Program-made: the position numbers and the translations under genes | Origin: Lachnospiraceae bacterium | Lineage (GTDB): Bacteria; Bacillota_A; Clostridia; Lachnospirales; Lachnospiraceae | DNA: 14,749 nt | Assembly (NCBI GenBank): GCA_017958245.1 | Contig: JAGDDC010000346.1 | Coordinates: forward strand, 1-14,749 | Direction of reading: 5' to 3' | Notes under the pieces: model-generated | What the model saw: the letters and a program-made list of their open reading frames with translations, nothing else | The model's database searches: none | What the model was told of the DNA's origin: nothing | Part shown: piece by piece, positions 1 through 6,984 of the stretch | How the letters are laid out: each line of letters begins with the position of its first letter | Position numbering within the stretch: the stretch's first letter is position 1

Positions 1-1702
1 CCCTGACGTAGATCTTGATGGTCTCAAGATTTCGCTTTATGTCTTCCTTCGTCTTTATGTTGAGACCGGTGATCTCACGCATCTTCTTCACGCTGGTGAG
101 TTTGAAGAGATAGCTCTTGAACTTCGAGATCAGGATGTTGTAAAACTCTTCCTCGCTCTTGATCACGCCGATCTTCGTCATGATCTTGGGGTTTAAGAAA
201 TAGTTTTCGAAAGAATAATACTTGAGTATCAGCACGTTGCGGGGCTGAACTCTCGGCAGGTTCCCAAAGTCCTGCATCTCCCTGTCCTTGTAGTACGAAC
301 AAAGCTGCTTTATGAGCGTCTCCGGGTTTTTGCCGTCGCTGTCCCTGATCATGAGGAACTGATCGCGCAGATAGAGCTTGTTCATATACTTTAAGTTGGC
401 GTAGGTCTTGATGTTGGTACAGCTGTTTGTCGTGATGATCGAAATCCTCTGCAGATTCCCCTCCGAATCGTGGATCTCCGAGTAATACTTGTTGAGCAGC
501 AACGGAAGCCTGTTGCTGTCCTGCTTGCCCTCGACGATGAAGACGAAATTGACGTTCATAAAGTCGTTGGCAGTGTAGCCCAGATCGTTAAGTATCTGGT
601 CTATGTCCGTGTTCTCGCACACACTTGTATGGTAGTCCTCATCCAGCACGATCTGCTTGATCTGCTTGGAGTTGAAGTTGAAGATGAGGTTGGGTGAGTG
701 AGTCGAGAAGAACACCTGGTTTCGCTTCGACAGCTTGTAGAGGATCTCGCTCGCAACCTTTTGGAGCTGCGGGTGAAGGTAGATCTCCGGGTCCTCCATC
801 ATGATGATGCAAGGCATAGTGCTGTTTTCCTCGACATAGGCCTCGAGGAGCGAGAGTATATAGATACTCTTGGCGCCTGCAGATAGCGTGGATACCGAGT
901 CCTCAGAGTACCTGTCCTTGTTTATGACCACCGGCTCGATGCGGAGCAGGTCGTCTACGTTGAAGTCCATCACGAACTTGATGTTCTGCTGTCTTCCGCT
1001 GTTCTTTGCGTAGCAAAAGTTGAGTTTCTGGACAAATGAATCCATGTTGACTCTCGAAAGCTTGTATTCAAGCAGCTTCGCGGTCTCAAAGATCGTCATG
1101 TCAGCAGGATCTTTTTTCTCTACAAGGGGTATGCAGTTAAAGCAGTTCGTACAAGGCCTTGCCTGATCAAACATGCAGACTGATTCCTGCAGTCCGAGGA
1201 GGGCCTCCTTCCTCACCGCCCTGAAGATCTCGTCCTGTATCGACTGGACCTTCCTCGAGGCATCTATGAAATGCACTCTCGGAAAGATGTCCCGTATGAT
1301 GGGGTTGTTCTTTTTGACACCGTCATAAAAGCGCTCGCCCTTGTCAATGTTGGCTATAAAAGTGAAGTTGAGCACGCCGTCCTCAAAGGAGGGGAGCTTT
1401 TTGCAGAAGTCCTTGTACCAAAGGTCATATCCCTTGTACTTGCTGACAGCTCCCTTTCTGTGGAACTGCTCAAGATCTTCCTGTGTGATCTCAAGGTTGA
1501 TGCCGATCTCGATGTTGCGGTCGGGGTTGTTGTAATCCGTCTCCTTGATCTTGTAGACTCCCGCCACCGCAAGTATCGCATGCAGCACGACAGTCTTTCC
1601 GGTACTGTTCTTTCCGACGAGGATCAGGGCGTTCTCGATGTCGTCGATGTTCAGTTCCTTGATGGATTTGAAATTCTTGATCAAAAGTGATGTTATCCTC
1701 AT
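1..1702 (-). CDS. OLD-like ATP-dependent nuclease (AAA ATPase + TOPRIM), 3'-truncated by window edge
   Basis: My translation gives 567 codons with no stop, so the C-terminus lies outside the window. The N-terminus MRITSLLIKNFKSIKEL is typical of RecF/SMC-type ATPases. Walker A is GKNSTGKT (residues 30-37), the ABC-type signature is LSAG (273-276), Walker B is IIMMEDPE (Glu303/Asp304), and a D-loop/switch STHSP follows. A TOPRIM domain comes next, with FIVEG (Glu391) and the acidic pair RDSDG (Asp454, Asp456). This order is that of OLD-family nucleases, which couple an ABC-type ATPase to a metal-dependent DNA-cleaving TOPRIM domain. A cysteine cluster, C-X7-C-X2-C-X2-C at 176-190, sits in the ATPase region and could bind a metal. 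The ATG is preceded by AAGGAG at good spacing. The gene lies 55 bases downstream of the sensor kinase on the same strand with no terminator seen between them, so co-transcription is likely. Role in the cell (phage defence, repair or other) cannot be told from sequence alone. Confidence 0.85.
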   Translation of the reverse strand, partial: MRITSLLIKNFKSIKELNIDDIENALILVGKNSTGKTVVLHAILAVAGVYKIKETDYNNPDRNIEIGINLEITQEDLEQFHRKGAVSKYKGYDLWYKDFCKKLPSFEDGVLNFTFIANIDKGERFYDGVKKNNPIIRDIFPRVHFIDASRKVQSIQDEIFRAVRKEALLGLQESVCMFDQARPCTNCFNCIPLVEKKDPADMTIFETAKLLEYKLSRVNMDSFVQKLNFCYAKNSGRQQNIKFVMDFNVDDLLRIEPVVINKDRYSEDSVSTLSAGAKSIYILSLLEAYVEENSTMPCIIMMEDPEIYLHPQLQKVASEILYKLSKRNQVFFSTHSPNLIFNFNSKQIKQIVLDEDYHTSVCENTDIDQILNDLGYTANDFMNVNFVFIVEGKQDSNRLPLLLNKYYSEIHDSEGNLQRISIITTNSCTNIKTYANLKYMNKLYLRDQFLMIRDSDGKNPETLIKQLCSYYKDREMQDFGNLPRVQPRNVLILKYYSFENYFLNPKIMTKIGVIKSEEEFYNILISKFKSYLFKLTSVKKMREITGLNIKTKEDIKRNLETIKIYVR

Positions 1703-1757
1703 GGCGCTCCTTCTTTTCAAAAAGATCAAACTCTATGCACGGTTATCGGGTTACGGA

Positions 1758-4700
1758 TCATTTGTCCAGATCGGACATGATGTCTTCTATGACCTCCTGC
1801 GCTCCGTCGTAGTCGTACAGCTCCATCTTTCCGCGTATCTCTTCTATCCTGTCGCGGTAAATGCCGCTCTCCTCGCTCGAGAACGAACACTCGAGGATCT
1901 TCTCGGCCACGTCGGTCTCGTAGTCACGTAGCAAAGCTCTGAGCACTGCGAGCTTGTCCTGAAGAGTCATGAAGGAACCCGCGTCGCCCGAAGGCATCCT
2001 CACACTCTCTCTTCTGCTCTCCAGCTTCTCGATGTCCGAGAGCAGCTCCTCGTACTCCTTGAGGATCTCCGGGGTATCCCTGTCGATGGTCTCCCGGTCC
2101 TCGTTTCTTCCCGCTGCCTCAAGAGCCTTCGCCTTCTCGGACATCTCTCTGTAACCGATGTTCGCGCACGTGGTCTTGAGAGCGTGGACCTCTATCGTGT
2201 AGTTTGCGATGTCGCCCTCCTCCCTGTACTTTTCTATGAGAGGAAGCTTCTTCTTGCCGTCTGCGTAAACTATCTTCAGAAGGTTTACGAGTATATCCAT
2301 GCTGCCGCCGCAGTTTGCAAGCGCGCTGTCCATATCCATGTGGGGAAGGAGAGGTTCTGCTGCAACAACAGTTTCCTCTTCGTCGTCATCGGTGTCGTAC
2401 TCGTCGACAAACTCTATCAGTCTGTGGTCGAGGAACCTGATGAGTATGTCGTCCATCTTTGCGATATCTATGGGTTTTGAGAGGAACTCGTCAAACCCGT
2501 TCTTTTTGAACATCTCCTTCATACCGCTCACCGCATTTGCAGTGAAAGCCACGACGGGAGTGTTCACGTTCTCGTTCGAGGGATCGCCTCTGAGCAGGTT
2601 GAGAGTCTCTATACCGTCCTTCCCGGGCATCATGTGATCGAGGAAGATCAGGTCGTACTTCTTGTTCTTTGTGAGTGCGAGGCACTTGTCTCCGCTGTCT
2701 GCGAAATCCACCATCATCTGATGGTTTTTCAGAAGACCCGCGCAGATCTCAAGGTTCACGCCGTTGTCGTCGACGATCAGAAGCTTTGCATCATTTGCGA
2801 TGAACGGACGCGAAGCGTTCTTTTTGATGCCTGTCCGCTGTTCGTGCTCCTCGAGGAGGATCGCAAGCTTGAAGGTGAACACGGGCTTTGACAGATACAT
2901 GATCTGCCTGCCGTCCTTGTCAAAATACTTCTCGTTGGCGATGACAACAAGCCTCGGATCGTCCTTGATCGAGGCGAGCGTCTCGTACTCGGACGTTCCC
3001 ACGATGAGATGTGTGAAGGAGTCTTCCTTCTGACGTCTCATGAATTCATCCGAACCGGAAACCGACTCGTACTCCACGCCGAGAAGCTTCGCCGCACGCT
3101 CGGTGCTCTTTCTCTCCATGATCCTTCCGTCGTAGATGAGCAGTTTAAAGCGTTCGGGATCCTCAAGCCGGACCGAAGGCGTGTCGTCGATGATCTTCTG
3201 CGGGAGCGTGAAGGTGAAGGTACTTCCGAAGCCGTACTCGCTCTCGACGCTGATCTTTCCGTTCATGAGCTTCAGGAGCTGCTTCACTATGGCAAGTCCG
3301 AGTCCCGAGCCCTCTATAGCCTTGTTCCTCTCCGTGTCGAAGCGGTCAAAATCGTCGAAGAGCCTGCCCAGGTTCTCTTTTTTGATGCCTATGCCGGTGT
3401 CTGTGACTGAGATCCTCAGGTTACAGATGTCTCCCGTTCTCGTCCAGCCTGCGTTGATGGTGACAGAGCCCTTCTCGGTGTACTTGACTGCGTTTGAGAG
3501 GATGTTCATGAGGATCTGTCTGGCCCTGATCTCGTCTCCGAGCATGACCGAAGGGATCGTGGGATCGACCTCCGCGTAGATCTCGATGTTCTTCTCCGCA
3601 GCCCTCACCTGTATGGTGTTCATGGCATTGTAGATCGATGAGGCGAAATAATACTCCGTCTCGACGATCTCAAACTTGCCGGCCTCTATCTTCGAATAAT
3701 CGAGTATATCGTTGATGATGGTGAGCAGCGCGCGCCCCGAATTCTGGAGCGAGGCGGCGTACTCTTTGATCTTTTTCTCCTTTGTATCCCTCGCGATGAT
3801 CTCGGTCATGCCGAGGATCGCGGTCATGGGAGTCCTGATCTCGGGGGCCATCTGAGCGAGGAAAAGGGTCTTCGACTGTTCGGATTTCTGCGCGTCCTCC
3901 TTCTCCTGCTGCATCTTCTTTGACATCTCCTCGAGCTTCTTCTGCCTGTTCTCGAGCTGGGAGATCTTCCTGTCCTTTATGTCCGCATATGTCCGCACGT
4001 CGAGTACGGCGCCGCCGCCTTCCTCCGCAGCGACCTCGAGCCCGAGATCTATCATGTTCACGAGATGTCTGGTAGTTGAAGCATCATCCGGGAAAGAGAC
4101 TATGCAGTAGGCGTCCCCGGGCGCAACCTCGTCACCCTTCACCTTAAATCCGCTGCTTAGGCGCCCCGAGATCATCTTTATGATCTCCTCACAGTCTGTC
4201 TTTTCCGCTATCACCGCAAATGAATCATTTCCAAGGGAAAAAACATGGTGCTCGCCAAAGTGCGTGTTCAGGAAATGTGCGATGCTCACGAAGAGCTCGT
4301 CGGTCCTCACGAATCCGTACTTCTCGTTGTATCCGGCAAACCCGAGCATGACGGCTCCGACGACCTTGAAGGGATTGCCCTGCGTGATGAGTCTGTCGAC
4401 CTCATAGGAAAAAGCCCTTCGGTTGAAGAGATTCGTCCTGGTGTCTATGGTGTCGTTGGGATTCTGCTGGGAGAGGTAGACGCAGACAAGGCCCATCGTG
4501 CAGCCTATACCCGTGAGCAGGTATCTGGGGAACAGCCATTGAAGGATGACGCCCGAGAAGACCATGACCACGAAGAGTATCGCGGTGATGCGCTTCTTGA
4601 AGGACAGCCTGTTTCGGGCGCTGATCGACTTGGCGATGTCAAAGATGAAATACACGATCGCTATCCCGAGAGCTATGGGCATAAAGGGACCGTGGTTGTA

Positions 4701-5117
4701 GTTGAGTTCGTCGTCAAAGTAAAAGACAAGCTTCGTGAAGGGATTGCTCAGGGTGATCAGCAAGACTGCCGCAGCGGGAATGAAGGTGATCATGGTCAGC
4801 CTTTTGTTCCGCTTTGAGTTTCCCTCTTTGTTTGTTATCAGGATAATATAATAGGTAAACACGAAGTTCCCGAAGTGCTGGAAGAGGTGATATCCGCCCT
4901 GGACAACATAATTGCACCACAAAGGGATCCGGTCTCTGTAGGCGAGCGTGAGGACACCTAGCAGATCACAGACTATCATGGCGCAGGTTATATATACGAT
5001 CAACTCGAACACGTGATTTATCCTGCTGGCGAACCTCTTCTTGGTGAAGAAGTAGAACAGGAAAATGATCAGCATCGCGAGCGAACTGATATCATAGCTT
5101 ATAACGTAATCTTCCAA
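1758..5117 (-). CDS. Seven-helix hybrid sensor histidine kinase with degenerate GGDEF, two receivers and Hpt; DHp histidine replaced by Pro
   Basis: Numbering is for a 1119-residue protein starting at TTG 5117. Seven hydrophobic segments span about residues 12-217. A GGDEF-like domain (221-380) keeps the entry motif DTRTNLFNRRAF, but its active site reads GNDSF (296-300) and its metal aspartates are lost, so it should not make c-di-GMP. A charged coiled coil (381-417) leads to the DHp helix. There the usual MSHEIRTP reads MAPEIRTP, with Pro425 replacing the phospho-accepting His. The HATPase domain looks intact (N box NILSNAVKYTEKG, DTGIGI, GSGLGLAI). Receiver 1 (657-760) lacks its aspartate. 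Receiver 2 (776-899) has Asp783/784, Asp827, Thr859 and Lys881. The Hpt domain has His978 in HALKTTCANIG. A further helical tail covers 1047-1119. The reading frame is open to TTG 5255, but a consensus promoter lies inside that extension and only TTG 5117 has a good ribosome binding site. It is divergent from the diguanylate cyclase pair. Confidence 0.9.
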   Translation of the reverse strand: MEDYVISYDISSLAMLIIFLFYFFTKKRFASRINHVFELIVYITCAMIVCDLLGVLTLAYRDRIPLWCNYVVQGGYHLFQHFGNFVFTYYIILITNKEGNSKRNKRLTMITFIPAAAVLLITLSNPFTKLVFYFDDELNYNHGPFMPIALGIAIVYFIFDIAKSISARNRLSFKKRITAILFVVMVFSGVILQWLFPRYLLTGIGCTMGLVCVYLSQQNPNDTIDTRTNLFNRRAFSYEVDRLITQGNPFKVVGAVMLGFAGYNEKYGFVRTDELFVSIAHFLNTHFGEHHVFSLGNDSFAVIAEKTDCEEIIKMISGRLSSGFKVKGDEVAPGDAYCIVSFPDDASTTRHLVNMIDLGLEVAAEEGGGAVLDVRTYADIKDRKISQLENRQKKLEEMSKKMQQEKEDAQKSEQSKTLFLAQMAPEIRTPMTAILGMTEIIARDTKEKKIKEYAASLQNSGRALLTIINDILDYSKIEAGKFEIVETEYYFASSIYNAMNTIQVRAAEKNIEIYAEVDPTIPSVMLGDEIRARQILMNILSNAVKYTEKGSVTINAGWTRTGDICNLRISVTDTGIGIKKENLGRLFDDFDRFDTERNKAIEGSGLGLAIVKQLLKLMNGKISVESEYGFGSTFTFTLPQKIIDDTPSVRLEDPERFKLLIYDGRIMERKSTERAAKLLGVEYESVSGSDEFMRRQKEDSFTHLIVGTSEYETLASIKDDPRLVVIANEKYFDKDGRQIMYLSKPVFTFKLAILLEEHEQRTGIKKNASRPFIANDAKLLIVDDNGVNLEICAGLLKNHQMMVDFADSGDKCLALTKNKKYDLIFLDHMMPGKDGIETLNLLRGDPSNENVNTPVVAFTANAVSGMKEMFKKNGFDEFLSKPIDIAKMDDILIRFLDHRLIEFVDEYDTDDDEEETVVAAEPLLPHMDMDSALANCGGSMDILVNLLKIVYADGKKKLPLIEKYREEGDIANYTIEVHALKTTCANIGYREMSEKAKALEAAGRNEDRETIDRDTPEILKEYEELLSDIEKLESRRESVRMPSGDAGSFMTLQDKLAVLRALLRDYETDVAEKILECSFSSEESGIYRDRIEEIRGKMELYDYDGAQEVIEDIMSDLDK

Positions 5118-5125
5118 GCGGGGAG

Positions 5126-5136
5126 TCTTCCTTCCT
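5126..5136 (-). promoter_or_regulatory. Ribosome binding site selecting the TTG start of the sensor kinase
   Basis: On the minus strand this reads AGGAAGGAAGA, and its end lies 8 bases before TTG 5117. The in-frame upstream candidates, ATG at 5153 and TTG at 5255, have no comparable purine-rich stretch, and the latter lies upstream of the promoter. This favours TTG 5117. Confidence 0.65.
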
Positions 5137-5202
5137 GCACAAATCGTGTGCATGTAATAAAATCTTCGCACATTTGAAAAAATCAGTACATGGTATATGA
5201 AG

Positions 5203-5230
5203 ATTATAACATTTTCGTCACACATGTCAA
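5203..5230 (-). promoter_or_regulatory. Consensus sigma-A promoter for the sensor kinase
   Basis: The minus strand shows a perfect -35 box TTGACA (5230-5225) and a perfect -10 box TATAAT (5208-5203), separated by 16 bases. Transcription would start near 5196, giving a leader of roughly 80 bases before TTG 5117. It lies inside the open frame that continues upstream of the proposed start. Confidence 0.8.
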
Positions 5231-5262
5231 TATCGGGAGCGCTACTTATTTCCAAAAATATG

Positions 5263-5291
5263 TTGCATTAAACGTGTTATTAAGTTACAAT
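5263..5291 (+). promoter_or_regulatory. Probable sigma-A promoter for the diguanylate cyclase operon
   Basis: The plus strand shows TTGCAT (5263-5268), a 17-base spacer and TACAAT (5286-5291). The -10 box is one base off consensus and the -35 is weak. A second candidate is TTGAAA (5322-5327), 16 bases, AATAAA (5344-5349). The interval 5231-5388 contains no gene. Apart from these boxes and a small GCGAAAGC hairpin near 5358 I see no riboswitch or operator that I recognise. Confidence 0.45.
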
Positions 5292-5376
5292 CAATACATA
5301 AAAACGAATGAAAATCACTTTTTGAAACTATCGTCCGGTATGAAATAAATTACCAAAGCGAAAGCGCCGTGCGGGC

Positions 5377-5383
5377 GGGAGAG
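5377..5383 (+). promoter_or_regulatory. Ribosome binding site for a TTG start
   Basis: GGGAGAG lies 5 to 7 bases before TTG 5389. The same frame has a stop (TGA) at 5341 and no ATG or GTG between that stop and 5389, so TTG is the first possible start and is well placed. Confidence 0.6.
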
Positions 5384-5388
5384 ATCTC

Positions 5389-6972
5389 TTGGACATCAAC
5401 AGCGACAGAATAGAAGAATTAAAACAGAATATCCTTGCCACACGTCTGACGGACCCCAAGGGAGCGCTCTCGCTGTGTTACGAGCTCGAGCGCATGTCTA
5501 CGCTCGCTCACGACGACTATTCGCACGCCTTCGCGGAGTGTTACATCGGAACCATTCTCTATGCCCTGAACAGGATAGACGAAGTCATGATCTTGTTTGA
5601 GTCCGCCCTTCCCTCTTTCCATTCGGGCGGATACTATCTGCTCGAGGCCAAGGCCTACATCATCATGGGGCTCGCCTTCGGATCAAAGCACGATCATATC
5701 ACCTCTCTCGACTACTTCATGACAGCCCTGGAGATCTCCAAGCGCTACGGCTTCTATCTCCAGTCCGCCGTTGTGTGCAACAACATATCGATCCTCTACA
5801 CCAAGATAGGCGACTACCGCTCCGCCTGCAAGCAGCTGAGGATCGCGATCTCCTACTGCACCAAGCTTGAGGACGGGTCGGGCGACAACTCGCTGAGACT
5901 CTTCATCATGAACCTCACCTTCAATCTTCTCTGCCTCAAGCACTTTGACGAGGCCGAGGAGGTGCTCTCAAACCTGGTGGAGACACCCGAGCTCCTTAGC
6001 AGTGAGAAGTTCACGGGCTTCTACTACTATCTGAAGCTCCGCATGGCTTACCATCACGAGAACATGGAAGAGTTCAACAGGCTTCTTCCTCTCACGGTTT
6101 CTGCACTGAAGAGCCGTATCGCGCTGGTAGACCAGATCCTCATATACACTGAGTTGTCAAAGTTCCTTCTCGAGATCGGAGACTTTGACAACCTGAGGCT
6201 TTTGGTGGAGAACATCGAGCAGAAGGCTGCGCTCTACAGCTTCAACAGATCTCTCGCAGGTCTCTGCGAGATCGAGATCAGATATTACAAGGCCATAGGT
6301 GACAAGGAGAAGCTCGCGAGAGCCTACATGGATTACTATAGCTGCTGCGTGGATCACCACGAGGAGATGCGCCACAACAACGCGCTCGCCGCGAATATGT
6401 TCGTCACGCTGAACAACATCGAGCGCGAGCAGAAGAGCCTCGAGAGCCAGAGGCAGGTACTGATCCACCGCTCGGAGTACGACGCGCTCACAAAGCTCCC
6501 CAACAGGAGCAGGCTCAAGAAGCACACGGACAGTCTCCTGTCTTCGGCGCAAATGAGGCGCAACAGCTTCTGCATAATCCTTATGGACGTGGACTGCTTC
6601 AAGCAGTACAACGACACCTACGGGCATATAAAGGGCGATCAGGTGCTCCGCTCGATAGGAAACGTACTCAGGTCGGTGTCAGACACCGACGCGGAGTTCT
6701 ACAGGTACGGCGGCGACGAGTTTTTGGGTGTCGCGAAGGGAAAGACCGACGAGGAGATAGAACAGCTCCTGTCGCAGATAGAGAGCCAGGTACTCGCACT
6801 CGAGGTCGAGAGCGCGGGCCAGAGCAAGAACCGTTTTGTGACGATCACCGCCGGTTTTGTAAACCGTGTGCCGAAGAAGGAAGACACTTTGAACCTCTTT
6901 ATCAACGAGGCTGACGAATCTCTGTACAGGAACAAGGCGTCCTGGAAACGCATAGCTCAGAACAGGGATTAG
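5389..6972 (+). CDS. TPR-like repeat protein with C-terminal GGDEF diguanylate cyclase domain (first of tandem pair)
   Basis: This is a 527-residue cytoplasmic protein with no signal peptide or membrane segment. Residues 1 to about 330 are paired amphipathic helices resembling tetratricopeptide repeats (for example ALSLCYELERM, LDYFMTALEIS, ACKQLRIAISY), probably a protein- or peptide-binding sensor. A short coiled linker (about 340-360) joins the GGDEF domain (about 363-520). That domain has DALTKLPNR (365-373), metal aspartate Asp400 in MDVDCFKQYND and an intact active site YGGDEF (GGDEF at 441-445). It should therefore condense two GTP to c-di-GMP as a dimer. The RxxD inhibitory site normally found five residues before GGDEF is absent (DTDA there), so classical product feedback is not expected. 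The start is TTG, set by an upstream in-frame stop and a GGGAG ribosome binding site. A paralogue follows after 12 bases, implying an operon. Confidence 0.9.
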   Translation: MDINSDRIEELKQNILATRLTDPKGALSLCYELERMSTLAHDDYSHAFAECYIGTILYALNRIDEVMILFESALPSFHSGGYYLLEAKAYIIMGLAFGSKHDHITSLDYFMTALEISKRYGFYLQSAVVCNNISILYTKIGDYRSACKQLRIAISYCTKLEDGSGDNSLRLFIMNLTFNLLCLKHFDEAEEVLSNLVETPELLSSEKFTGFYYYLKLRMAYHHENMEEFNRLLPLTVSALKSRIALVDQILIYTELSKFLLEIGDFDNLRLLVENIEQKAALYSFNRSLAGLCEIEIRYYKAIGDKEKLARAYMDYYSCCVDHHEEMRHNNALAANMFVTLNNIEREQKSLESQRQVLIHRSEYDALTKLPNRSRLKKHTDSLLSSAQMRRNSFCIILMDVDCFKQYNDTYGHIKGDQVLRSIGNVLRSVSDTDAEFYRYGGDEFLGVAKGKTDEEIEQLLSQIESQVLALEVESAGQSKNRFVTITAGFVNRVPKKEDTLNLFINEADESLYRNKASWKRIAQNRD

Positions 6973-6984
6973 CCGGAGGGTTTC

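Noticed and set aside
1741..1757. Terminator or repeat between kinase and nuclease (GGTTATCGGGTTACGG)
   Set aside because: It is only a short GGTTA direct repeat with no stable stem or T run.
4245..4817. Long plus-strand open frame (190 codons) within the kinase gene
   Set aside because: It lies wholly antisense to a well-supported gene, its product is rich in charged low-complexity residues and matches no family.
5118..5255. N-terminal extension of the sensor kinase up to TTG 5255
   Set aside because: It contains a perfect TTGACA/TATAAT promoter on the same strand, has no ribosome binding site at its start, and the family normally begins close to the YDISSLA segment.
5280..5388. Possible c-di-GMP riboswitch upstream of the cyclase operon
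   Set aside because: I could not find the GEMM-type core, its tetraloop or conserved joining segments; only a short GCGAAAGC hairpin and promoter-like boxes are seen.
6157..6627. Minus-strand open frame within the first cyclase gene
   Set aside because: Shadow of the GGDEF/TPR reading frame; no family features.
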